Shown one piece after another: positions 31,805-39,018 of a DNA stretch of 64,000 nucleotides (positions within the stretch are counted from its first letter, which is position 1; each line of letters starts with the position of its first letter). This stretch comes from Marasmitruncus massiliensis (lineage in GTDB: Bacteria; Bacillota; Clostridia; Oscillospirales; Ruminococcaceae). The translations under genes and the position numbers were made by a program. Location: assembly GCF_900186535.1 (NCBI RefSeq), contig NZ_FYDE01000001.1:18712-82711 (forward strand), given 5' to 3'. Under the pieces are notes generated by a model. It searched no databases, was not told the origin of the DNA, and saw nothing but the letters and a program-made list of their open reading frames with translations.

Positions 31805-32404
31805 CTACGCAAAAGTGAGAACCCTCTGTTCAATCGGAAGATTCGCTTTTGGCTTAGCCCCTGCCGTTACCGAACCAAACGGCATCTCGGCAAGCAGCTT
31901 CCAGCTTTTCGGCAGATTCCAACTTTCATGAACCGCGTCGTCAATCAGCGGATTATAATGCTGGAGGCTTGCGCCAAGCCCCTCCGCTTCCAGCGCGGTC
32001 CAGATGATATACTGAAGCATCCCGGAGGATTCAAGCGACCAGACCGGGAAATTCTCCTGATAAAGCGGATAGTTTTCCTGCAGAGTGCGCACCGTGCTCT
32101 GCTCCTCAAAATAAAGCACTGTGCCGTATCCGGCGGAGAAAGAATCGAGCTTTGCTTTTGTATCCGAAAAGTTTTCTTCCGGGACAACTTCTCTCAGCGC
32201 TTTTTCCGTTATGCCCCAGAGCTTTTTGTGTTCTTCCCCGAACAGGACAACCACCCGGGCACTCTGCGAATGAAACGCACTCGGCGCATGCAGCACAGCC
32301 TTGCGCACCAAATCCCCGATTTTTTCTTCGGAGAGCAAAACCTCTTTTCCGATCGCGTAAATCGACCTGCGCGACTCAACGGCATTCATAAATTCTTTCC
32401 CCAT
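31805..32404 (-). CDS. Nitroreductase-family protein
   Basis: This 199 aa FMN-dependent oxidoreductase resembles the fungal/bacterial HBN1-YdgI branch of the nitroreductase family. The FMN-binding start is AVESRRSIYAIGKE and the phosphate-site region is LHAPSAFHSQSARVVVLFGE. The C-terminal AEMPFGSVTAGAKPKANLP is typical of the group. The ATG at 32404 has AGGAGG 9 bp upstream; a TTG two codons earlier is too close. The promoter is at 32456-32484. It stands beside ferritin and an Old Yellow Enzyme, which suggests redox or electrophile stress defence. Confidence 0.88.
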   Translation of the reverse strand: MGKEFMNAVESRRSIYAIGKEVLLSEEKIGDLVRKAVLHAPSAFHSQSARVVVLFGEEHKKLWGITEKALREVVPEENFSDTKAKLDSFSAGYGTVLYFEEQSTVRTLQENYPLYQENFPVWSLESSGMLQYIIWTALEAEGLGASLQHYNPLIDDAVHESWNLPKSWKLLAEMPFGSVTAGAKPKANLPIEQRVLTFA

Positions 32405-32455
32405 CGTCAACAGCCTCCTTTATTTCTATTTCGTTTGCACGGATTATCCTCTTTT

Positions 32456-32484
32456 ATTATATCCAACTCCTGTAAATCTTACAA
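32456..32484 (-). promoter_or_regulatory. Promoter of nitroreductase gene
   Basis: On the minus strand TTGTAA (32484-32479) and TATAAT (32461-32456) are spaced by 17 bp. The -35 overlaps a near-palindrome TGTAAGATTTACA that may bind a regulator. Confidence 0.6.
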
Positions 32485-32533
32485 CCTGTCTTTGTCAATA
32501 TGCTTTAAAATTTGGGGTGCATGCTCCGGTTTT

Positions 32534-33556
32534 TTATGGTTTCGCGTAAGCCCGGCGATAGGACTCCGGGATAAAGTCATCCAGTCCGTATTTCGCGGCG
32601 ACATTGATCGGCCAATAGGGGTTGCGCAAAAGCTCCCGGCCCAGCGCGATCAAATCCGCCCTGCCGTTTTCAAGGATTTCCTCCGCCATCTTTTCGTCGG
32701 TGATCAGTCCCACCGCGATGGTCGGGATGCCGCATTCCCTGCGGAGTTCTTCGGCGAACTGTACCTGATAGCCGGGATAATCGCTGACCTTAACAGGCAG
32801 CAGCCCGCCCGAACTGGCATGGACGCAATCGACAAGCGGCTTAATCTGCCGGATCATTTCCGACATCATCCCGCCGTCAATACCGCACTCCTGATAGTCA
32901 CAGGCGGAAACCCGAAGCCACAGCGGCTTATCCGCCGGCCAGGCCCCTCTCGCGGCCGTGAGCACCTCGCGCAGGAAGCGCACTCGGTTTTCCAGCGTCC
33001 CGCCGTAGCCGTCGGTGCGGCGGTTGGTCAGCGGCGACAGGAACTCATGGAGCAGATAGCCGTGCGCCGCATGGATTTCCAGCGCGTCAAATCCCGCCTG
33101 ATCCGCCCGCTGCGCCGCCTGCCGGAAAGCCTCTGTCAGCGCAAGAATCCGTCTCTCCGTCAGCTCTCCAGGCACCCGGCTGTTCTCGTCAAACGGGATT
33201 GCGCTCGGCGCAAACGGCCCGCCCGAAGCCGATCTGCTCTTTCTTCCGGCGTGGTTAAGCTGGAGCGCCGCCTTTGCGCCGTTTGCGTGGATGACATCGG
33301 CAACCCGTTTCATGCCCGCGATCTGATCGTCGTTCCACAAACCAAGGTCGTTATCGCTGATTCTGCCTTCGGGGGTCACGGCGGTCGATTCCACAATAAT
33401 CAGCCCCGCACCGCCCATCGCCCTTGTGGCGTAATGGCATAGGTGAAACAGCGTTGGAAAACCGTCCGATGTTGCCTGATACATGCACATCGGGGGCATC
33501 ACAATTCGGTTTCTCAAGGTCATATTTTTCATTTGATAGGTTTCAAACAGCTTCAT
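32534..33556 (-). CDS. NADH:flavin oxidoreductase, Old Yellow Enzyme family (YqjM-like)
   Basis: This 340 aa FMN-containing TIM-barrel protein reduces activated C=C bonds such as enones, nitro-olefins and quinones. Landmarks are NRIVMPPMCMYQATSDG, where the Cys tunes the flavin as in YqjM, and LQLNHAGRKS. The substrate-binding pair HAAHGY and the phosphate site ALGRELLRNPYW are also present. It is single-domain, without the iron-sulfur and FAD domains of dienoyl-CoA reductases. GGAGGAGA precedes two ATGs and the one at 33556 has the better spacing. It follows a small Cys-containing gene in the same transcript, with a hairpin between. Confidence 0.92.
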   Translation of the reverse strand: MKLFETYQMKNMTLRNRIVMPPMCMYQATSDGFPTLFHLCHYATRAMGGAGLIIVESTAVTPEGRISDNDLGLWNDDQIAGMKRVADVIHANGAKAALQLNHAGRKSRSASGGPFAPSAIPFDENSRVPGELTERRILALTEAFRQAAQRADQAGFDALEIHAAHGYLLHEFLSPLTNRRTDGYGGTLENRVRFLREVLTAARGAWPADKPLWLRVSACDYQECGIDGGMMSEMIRQIKPLVDCVHASSGGLLPVKVSDYPGYQVQFAEELRRECGIPTIAVGLITDEKMAEEILENGRADLIALGRELLRNPYWPINVAAKYGLDDFIPESYRRAYAKP

Positions 33557-33589
33557 GATCATTCTCCTCCAGTCGGATTGATATCGGAA

Positions 33590-33635
33590 GGAAGGCGCAA
33601 ACCCGTTGGCTTATCGCACAGGGCCTGCGCCTTCC
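33590..33635. repeat. Hairpin between small gene and Old Yellow Enzyme gene
   Basis: GGAAGGCGCA (33590-33599) and TGCGCCTTCC (33626-33635) form a perfect 10 bp stem with a 26-base loop. No T run follows on the minus strand, so it is probably an intercistronic element. Confidence 0.6.
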
Positions 33636-33638
33636 GGT

Positions 33639-33776
33639 TTACTCGGCAGAGATGCATCCCTGCGGGAATTCGGGCGAGCAGCAAACCTCATCGGTCATTT
33701 TGTAGAGCTCCTGCTCATTTCCTGCCGCGAACTGTCCGTTCCATATCGGTGTTCTTTCTAAATTGGTTCTGTTCAT
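33639..33776 (-). CDS. Small Cys-containing protein of unknown function (45 aa)
   Basis: I do not recognise this 45-residue protein. The start at 33776 is fixed by AGGAGG 7 bp upstream, and a near-perfect promoter lies 100 bp upstream (33902-33874). It begins MNRTNLERTPIWNGQFAAG and ends with a short Cys-rich tail (EVCCSPEFPQGCISAE). There is no signal peptide or membrane segment. It heads a transcript with the Old Yellow Enzyme gene, so a thiol-redox or metal role is conceivable, though nothing shows it. Confidence 0.55.
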   Translation of the reverse strand: MNRTNLERTPIWNGQFAAGNEQELYKMTDEVCCSPEFPQGCISAE

Positions 33777-33873
33777 AAAATTGCCTCCTATGTAACACCG
33801 GGCTGCCCCGGCCGATCTATTTTTTCCTTTTCTGAAAGGTTTATCCAATGACTTAGACTTTTGTCCTGTTTAT

Positions 33874-33902
33874 ATTATACTATACTTGTATATTTAAATC
33901 AA
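33874..33902 (-). promoter_or_regulatory. Promoter of small gene / Old Yellow Enzyme transcript
   Basis: On the minus strand TTGATT (33902-33897) and TATAAT (33879-33874) are spaced by 17 bp in a very AT-rich stretch. Confidence 0.7.
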
Positions 33903-33977
33903 TACTAAATCGGTATATTTTTGGAGAAAAATAAGATCTGAATTTGTCTTTTCTCATACAGTTCCTTCTTTTTCCTC

Positions 33978-34646
33978 TCAGCCGGAATCCCGCAGTAAAA
34001 ACCGGCTGCGCTCAAACTCCAGCAGCCCTTCATCACGTAGCCTGCTAAGCTCCGCTGACATGGCGCTCCTGTCCACACAGAGATAGTCAGCCAGTTCCTG
34101 CCGGTTAAACGGGATCACAAATTCACGGCTTTTACAAATGACCGCCTGTTCGGAAAGGTAAGAGAGCAGTTTCTCCCGTGTCGTACGTTTGGAAAGATGC
34201 TCCATTTTCCTGCTGAGCAAGACATTTTTGTTGGCCAGAACCCGCAGCATGTTCTGAATCAGCTGATTATGAAACGTGCAGCCGCCCGGGCAGGCAGTCA
34301 TCAGCTTTTGGCAGTCGAGAAACATCACCACGCTCTCTGAAACGGAAAAGACCGATACAGACAGCGTTTTTAAACTGGAACAGGCAAACGCCTCGGCGAA
34401 CAGGCCGCCTTCGCCAAGCTGCGCCAGAATTGTGCGGCTTCCCGTTACATCCTCCTGCACCACCTGTACGCGCCCCGACAGCACCACTCCCACATCGCGG
34501 GCCTCTTCGCCCGCCAGCAGAATTACTTCATTACGGCTATAGCCCCTTTTGCGCGCATCGAGACAACCGAGCAGTTTTTCCAGGTCGGCGTCGCCCACCC
34601 CGTCAAACAGCGGCGTTTTTTTCAATATGGCAGAATCGTAATTCAT
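33978..34646 (-). CDS. Crp/Fnr-family transcriptional regulator
   Basis: This is a 222 aa regulator. Residues 15-130 form the cyclic-nucleotide-binding-like beta roll (LDARKRGYSRNEVILLAGEE). A long dimer helix follows, and residues 150-220 hold a Crp-type helix-turn-helix (FNRQELADYLCVDRSAMSAELSRLRDEG). There is no N-terminal Cys cluster of Fnr and no clear cAMP-binding signature. It resembles clostridial HcpR/Fnr-like sensors of redox or nitrosative stress. The start at 34646 has GGAGG 6 bp upstream. It is divergent from a ferredoxin-type gene, and a perfect 6-4-6 dyad at 34661-34676 lies between. Confidence 0.9.
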   Translation of the reverse strand: MNYDSAILKKTPLFDGVGDADLEKLLGCLDARKRGYSRNEVILLAGEEARDVGVVLSGRVQVVQEDVTGSRTILAQLGEGGLFAEAFACSSLKTLSVSVFSVSESVVMFLDCQKLMTACPGGCTFHNQLIQNMLRVLANKNVLLSRKMEHLSKRTTREKLLSYLSEQAVICKSREFVIPFNRQELADYLCVDRSAMSAELSRLRDEGLLEFERSRFLLRDSG

Positions 34647-34660
34647 ACACACCTCCATTT

Positions 34661-34676
34661 TGTTGTAAAAACAACA
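34661..34676. promoter_or_regulatory. Crp/Fnr-type operator (TGTTGT-AAAA-ACAACA)
   Basis: This perfect inverted repeat has half-sites spaced as in Crp/Fnr sites. Its centre (34668.5) is about 40 bp before the expected start of the ferredoxin transcript, the class II activator position. It also lies just before the regulator's own ribosome site. Confidence 0.7.
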
Positions 34677-34695
34677 GACTTCTGCTTCCCAATGG

Positions 34696-34701
34696 TATAA
34701 A
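34696..34701 (+). promoter_or_regulatory. -10 element of ferredoxin gene promoter
   Basis: TATAAA lies 50 bp before the start codon with no good -35 hexamer at the right distance. That is expected for a promoter depending on an activator bound near -40. Confidence 0.55.
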
Positions 34702-34750
34702 GTATGAGTGTACCAAATGAAAATCAAGCGTAAAGAAAGGAAATAAAAAA

Positions 34751-35461
34751 ATGAAACGTAAAATTATTGAAATAAATGAAGAAAAATGCAATGGCTGCGG
34801 CCTGTGCGCAAATGCCTGCCATGAAGGCGCGATTGCAATCATCGACGGAAAAGCCAAACTGATTCGTGACGACTACTGCGACGGTCTGGGCAACTGCCTG
34901 CCTGTCTGTCCCACCGGAGCCATCTCCTTTGTGGAGCGCGAGGCCGCGGCTTACGACGAAGAGGCAGTCAAAGCGCGGATGGCCGCCGCTCATGCCCATG
35001 CGCCGCACGCGGGAGGCTGCCCCGGCAGCATGGCGAAAGCCCTTCGGCGCCACCCGGAATCCGCGGTACCCGCTGTGCCCACTGCTCCTGCGGAAAGCGA
35101 ACTGATGCAGTGGCCGGTCCAGATCAAACTGGTGCCGGTAAACGCTCCTTATTTTGATGGAGCAAACCTGCTGGTTGCCGCGGACTGCACCGCTTTTGCC
35201 TATGCGGATTTCCACCGCAGATTTATCAAAAACCATATTACGCTGATCGGCTGCCCCAAGCTGGACGAGGGGGATTACGGCGAAAAGCTGACCGCCATTC
35301 TCAAAAACAACGATATTAAAAGCGTCAAGGTTGTCCGCATGGAGGTTCCCTGTTGCGGCGGAATCCAGAACGCAGTGGTCGAGGCGCTGAAAAATTCCGG
35401 CAAAATGATTCCGTGGCAGGTCGTGGTCATCTCTACCGACGGCAGAATTCTCAGCGAATAA
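34751..35461 (+). CDS. 4Fe-4S ferredoxin-type protein next to Crp/Fnr regulator
   Basis: This is a 236 aa iron-sulfur protein. Residues 10-65 hold two [4Fe-4S] motifs: CNGCGLCANACHEG, and CDGLGNCLPVCPTG, in which one Cys of the usual CxxCxxC spacing is replaced. A His/Ala-rich linker follows (AAHAHAPHAGGCPG). The C-terminal half contains CPKLDEGDY and EVPCCGGI, further Cys that may bind a metal or cluster. Such proteins are common in clostridia beside Crp/Fnr regulators and hybrid-cluster genes, where they probably carry electrons in redox stress. The precise partner is unknown. It ends 10 bp from the convergent MATE gene, without a terminator between. Confidence 0.88.
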   Translation: MKRKIIEINEEKCNGCGLCANACHEGAIAIIDGKAKLIRDDYCDGLGNCLPVCPTGAISFVEREAAAYDEEAVKARMAAAHAHAPHAGGCPGSMAKALRRHPESAVPAVPTAPAESELMQWPVQIKLVPVNAPYFDGANLLVAADCTAFAYADFHRRFIKNHITLIGCPKLDEGDYGEKLTAILKNNDIKSVKVVRMEVPCCGGIQNAVVEALKNSGKMIPWQVVVISTDGRILSE

Positions 35462-35470
35462 CTAAAGGAT

Positions 35471-36862
35471 TCAAGCACCCGTGGCTTCTTTATCATGCAG
35501 CTCACGGAAGAAGAAATACAGATACGGCAGACAGGCCGCGAAGCTCGCGGCGTCTGCCAGCGCCTGTGACATTTCAATTCCGGCCAGCCCCAGAAATTTA
35601 GGAAGCAGCAGAATCAACGGCAGGAAAAACACGCCCTGCCGGTTGCAGGCCAAAAAGGTGGCGCTGTTTGCTTTCCCGACCGATTGGAGCACCATATTCG
35701 TACCCATCATCACCGGCTGGAGCGGCAGCGCGATACACTGCCAGCGCAGCGCGGCTACTCCGATGGCAATCACCTCGGCATCTCCCCTGCGGAACAACGA
35801 GATGATGTCCGGCGCGAAAAAGAACCCTGCGGCGGCAAGCGTTGTCATAACGATCATGCCGATCCGGACCGTAAACCAGTATGCCTGCCGGACGCGGGCA
35901 TACTGTCCCGCGCCGTAATTATAGCCTGCTACCGGCTGGAATCCCTGCCCGATGCCCAGCATCACCGAGAGAATAAATAAAAAAATCCTTGATACAATCG
36001 ACATTGCGGCAACCGCGGGGTCGCCGTAGGCGGCCGCGCTTATATTGAGCGCCACCGTGGCGGCGCTGGCAAGCCCCTGCCGGCAGAGCGACGGCAATCC
36101 GTTGTGAATGATATCGGCATAATCCTCGAAACTGCGGGACACTTTTTTGATGTGAAGTACGGTGACGCTTTTCCCCCTAAGAAAAAAAGAGAGCAGGATA
36201 GAAAAGCTGATGCACTGGCTGATGAGGGTCGCAATCGCCGCGCCGGAGATTCCAAGCCCGAAAGTAAAGATGAACAGCGGGTCCAGCGCTATATTGAGGA
36301 CTCCTCCCAAAGAGAGGCCCACCATGGAAAGCGCGGCTTTCCCCTGCGCGCGCAGATGATTGTTCATGACAAACGAACCACACATAATGGGGGCGCCCAG
36401 CAGGATATAGCGTGCATAATCGCGCGCATACGGCAGGATGGTATCTGTCGTACCCAGCAGATGCATCAGCCCGTCAAGAAAGCCCAGCCCGAAAATGGTA
36501 AGCAGCAGCCCGAATCCGATTGCTGCAAAAAATGCCGAAGAGGCGATCTGGCTCGCAGCTTCACGTTCCTGCCTGCCCAGCAGGCGGGAAATAATGCTCC
36601 CGCTTCCCATGCCGAGCGTAAAGCCGACTGCCTGAATCATCGCCATCAGTGAAAAAACAATGCCAACCGCACCGCTGGCGCTTGTTCCAAGCTGCGACAC
36701 AAAAAAGGTGTCCGCCATATTATACAAAGCTGTCACTGTCATGCTGATGATGGTAGGTACCGCCAGCGAAAGGATTAGCCCGGGAATCGGCGCTGTCACC
36801 ATCCGTTCATACTGTGCCCGGTCTTTTCCGTATATACTTTCTTCGGCCTGTTGTTCCTCCAT
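35471..36862 (-). CDS. MATE-family multidrug efflux transporter
   Basis: This 463 aa membrane protein with twelve hydrophobic spans exports drugs or metabolites in exchange for sodium or protons. Typical stretches are LAVPTIISMTVTALYNMADT, which is the first conserved helix, GMGSGSIISRLLGRQE, and the mirrored second half with GIGQGFQPVAGYNYGAGQY. It is most like the clostridial VmrA/DinF-like branch. The ATG at 36862 follows GGGGGA by 9 bp; an ATG three codons earlier overlaps that ribosome site. It stands alone on its transcript. Confidence 0.93.
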   Translation of the reverse strand: MEEQQAEESIYGKDRAQYERMVTAPIPGLILSLAVPTIISMTVTALYNMADTFFVSQLGTSASGAVGIVFSLMAMIQAVGFTLGMGSGSIISRLLGRQEREAASQIASSAFFAAIGFGLLLTIFGLGFLDGLMHLLGTTDTILPYARDYARYILLGAPIMCGSFVMNNHLRAQGKAALSMVGLSLGGVLNIALDPLFIFTFGLGISGAAIATLISQCISFSILLSFFLRGKSVTVLHIKKVSRSFEDYADIIHNGLPSLCRQGLASAATVALNISAAAYGDPAVAAMSIVSRIFLFILSVMLGIGQGFQPVAGYNYGAGQYARVRQAYWFTVRIGMIVMTTLAAAGFFFAPDIISLFRRGDAEVIAIGVAALRWQCIALPLQPVMMGTNMVLQSVGKANSATFLACNRQGVFFLPLILLLPKFLGLAGIEMSQALADAASFAACLPYLYFFFRELHDKEATGA

Positions 36863-36998
36863 GAAGTCCATTCCCCCAACTGTTTCACTTTATGATCTTT
36901 GTCTGCTCTTTTTCTGGAAAAGTCATACAAATATAGTTTAACAACTTTCGTACAAATGTGCAAGTCTTGAAGATGTTGGTTGCATTTTTCTCCTTTTT

Positions 36999-37038
36999 AC
37001 AAACAGGCGGCGGGCCATATGACCCGCCGCCTGTTTGT
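36999..37038. terminator. Strong hairpin after the CUT1 transporter operon
   Basis: ACAAACAGGCGGCGGG (36999-37014) and CCCGCCGCCTGTTTGT (37023-37038) form a perfect 16 bp stem, 21 bp past the permease stop. The T tract is short and interrupted, so termination efficiency is uncertain. Confidence 0.65.
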
Positions 37039-37058
37039 AAATTGATAGGGAGAAATGA

Positions 37059-37925
37059 TCAGCCTTTTACACTTCCCAGCGCAACCCCGCGCACGATATA
37101 TTTGGACAAAAGCAAATAGACCATAATAACCGGTACAATCGCGATAAAGATCATGATATAGACTTTCCCCATGTCAAACTTCAGGAAATCGGCGCTGCGC
37201 ATCTGTGCAATCAGGATTGGCAGCGTTTTTTTCTGCTGAGAATTGAGCAGCAGCGCCGGCAAAAAGTAGTTGTTCCAAGCGGAAACAAAGGTAAAAATCG
37301 CCTGCACCGCGATGGCCGGCTTCATAATCGGCACCACAATGAAATTGAACGTATGGAATTCGTTGGAGCCGTCTATGCGGGCTGCTTCCACAATTTCGAG
37401 CGGCAGCGCGCTCTCCATATACTGCTTCATAAAGAAGAACACGATCGGTGAAGCAATCGTCGGCACAATCAGCGGAATGAACGAATCCCGCAGCCCGACA
37501 GCAGTCATGAACTTGACAAAGCCAAGCGCGGACACCTGGGTCGGCACGAGCATCACCATCATGATAAACGCGAATGCGGCTTTCCGGAACCGGAAGTCAT
37601 AAGCATGGATACCAAATGCGGTCATCGCCGAAAAATAAGTGCTCAGCGCCGCGACACCGGTGGAAACCAGCACGCTGTTTTTGATGCCGGAGAGCACCGG
37701 AAGGTTCTGATCGTGAAAAATATTCTGAAGATTGATCCAAAAAGAGCCGCCCGGCACTGCGGAAAATCCCTTTTGGATATCGGGGTGCGACCTCGTTGCG
37801 TTGATAAACAGAATATAAAAAGAGAACAGGCAGAGCACGGTAATCAGGATTAAGATGAGATAACAAAAGAAACGGTGGGCAGCAAGCCTGTTTTTTTCAT
37901 TTCGTTGCGTGTTCTCAGCGTTCAT
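37059..37925 (-). CDS. CUT1 sugar ABC transporter permease (MalG/UgpE-like)
   Basis: This is the 288 aa second permease of an oligosaccharide importer. Six hydrophobic spans and the family coupling loop ESALPLEIVEAARIDGSNEF are visible. The C-terminus SKYIVRGVALGSVKG is typical of MalG-like proteins. Its start overlaps the end of the first permease by 4 bases. The gene set (binding protein, two permeases, adjacent cellobiose phosphorylase) points to cellobiose or cellodextrin uptake. No ATPase gene is present, so a shared MsmK-type ATPase from elsewhere is presumably used. Confidence 0.93.
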   Translation of the reverse strand: MNAENTQRNEKNRLAAHRFFCYLILILITVLCLFSFYILFINATRSHPDIQKGFSAVPGGSFWINLQNIFHDQNLPVLSGIKNSVLVSTGVAALSTYFSAMTAFGIHAYDFRFRKAAFAFIMMVMLVPTQVSALGFVKFMTAVGLRDSFIPLIVPTIASPIVFFFMKQYMESALPLEIVEAARIDGSNEFHTFNFIVVPIMKPAIAVQAIFTFVSAWNNYFLPALLLNSQQKKTLPILIAQMRSADFLKFDMGKVYIMIFIAIVPVIMVYLLLSKYIVRGVALGSVKG

Positions 37926-38887
37926 CTTTTGCCGCCCCCTTTCCCTAATGTACCCTCACGCATGGAGAGAAAAACAATCCCGCTGAGCACACCCGTGATC
38001 AAGAACAGCAGAACGGATACGGCGCCGGCCATACCAAAGTTTTCGCTGAACAGATGCTTATTCAGATACATCACCAGCGTCATACTGCTTCTGTTGGGAT
38101 TGCCCTGTCCGTTGGTAAGAATCTGCGGGACATCAAACAGCTGAATCCCGCCGATCATCGAAGTGATGAACACATAAATGAAGATCGGCTTAATCAGAGG
38201 CACCGTAATCCTCCAGAATGACTGGGTGGAGGTCGCCCCGTCGATCTCGGCGGCTTCATAAAGAGAAGTGTCCACGCCCATAATCGCCGCCATCAGAAGG
38301 ATGGCCGTGTTTCCAAACCACATCAGAAAGTTCATCAGTGCGATCAGCCCCCGCGTGGTCCACAAATTGGACAGAAACCGCACCGGTTCCGCCGCGCCCA
38401 GATTCAGCAGGATGCTGTTGACAGGGCCCGCATCGGAGAACAGAGCGAAAAACAGCATGGAAAACGCTGTCGCCATAATGAGATTCGGCAGATAAATGAC
38501 GGTTTTGAAAAAACCCAGCGCCTTCAGCCGCAGCCGCAGATCGGTAAACCATGCCGCCAGCAGCAGCGACAGCGCAAACTGCGGGATAAAGCCCATCAGC
38601 CAGATGATTACGGTGTTTTTAAAATATTTCGATAAATCACCCTGTGTCAAAACAGTTTTAAAATTTTCCAGACCGATAAAATTCGGCCCCACCTGACTTA
38701 ACCCGTTCATATAGTTTTCAAACAGGCTGTTATAGAAGGTGGAAAGCAGCGGGTAGAGCGAAAATAAAGCATAGGCAAGGAAAAACGGCGCTATAAACAG
38801 ATAGCCCCATTTGGCATAGCTGATTGATTTTTTCTGATTCTTTTTGTGTATGGAAGCCGGTTTCTTGACGCTGGTAGCGGCAGGCAT
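37922..38887 (-). CDS. CUT1 sugar ABC transporter permease (MalF/UgpA-like)
   Basis: This 321 aa permease has six spans after a basic cytoplasmic N-terminus (KKPASIHKKNQKKSISY). The coupling loop is MGVDTSLYEAAEIDGATSTQ, the EAA motif that docks on the ATPase. GGGGTGATC lies before the start. It overlaps the downstream permease by 4 bases and is separated from the binding-protein gene by 131 bp with a very strong hairpin. Confidence 0.93.
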   Translation of the reverse strand: MPAATSVKKPASIHKKNQKKSISYAKWGYLFIAPFFLAYALFSLYPLLSTFYNSLFENYMNGLSQVGPNFIGLENFKTVLTQGDLSKYFKNTVIIWLMGFIPQFALSLLLAAWFTDLRLRLKALGFFKTVIYLPNLIMATAFSMLFFALFSDAGPVNSILLNLGAAEPVRFLSNLWTTRGLIALMNFLMWFGNTAILLMAAIMGVDTSLYEAAEIDGATSTQSFWRITVPLIKPIFIYVFITSMIGGIQLFDVPQILTNGQGNPNRSSMTLVMYLNKHLFSENFGMAGAVSVLLFLITGVLSGIVFLSMREGTLGKGGGKR

Positions 38888-38951
38888 TTGATCACCCCGA
38901 TATGAATTTCCTGTGGCAGATTTGATGACGTACTGCGGTTACAGATAGGAG

Positions 38952-38984
38952 GAACGCGGGGCGGGAGGCTCCCGCCCCGCGTTC
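38952..38984. repeat. Intercistronic hairpin after sugar-binding-protein gene
   Basis: GAACGCGGGGCGGGA and TCCCGCCCCGCGTTC form a perfect 15 bp GC-rich stem with a 3-base loop. There is no T run. It probably protects the upstream binding-protein mRNA or attenuates read-through to the permeases. Confidence 0.85.
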
Positions 38985-39018
38985 TGTCTGCTGGTTTGCC
39001 TCTGGTGGGAAAGGCAAA

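Noticed and set aside
31928..33442. 504-codon plus-strand frame opposite the nitroreductase and Old Yellow Enzyme genes
   Set aside because: It spans two real minus-strand genes and their promoter region, with no recognisable domain.
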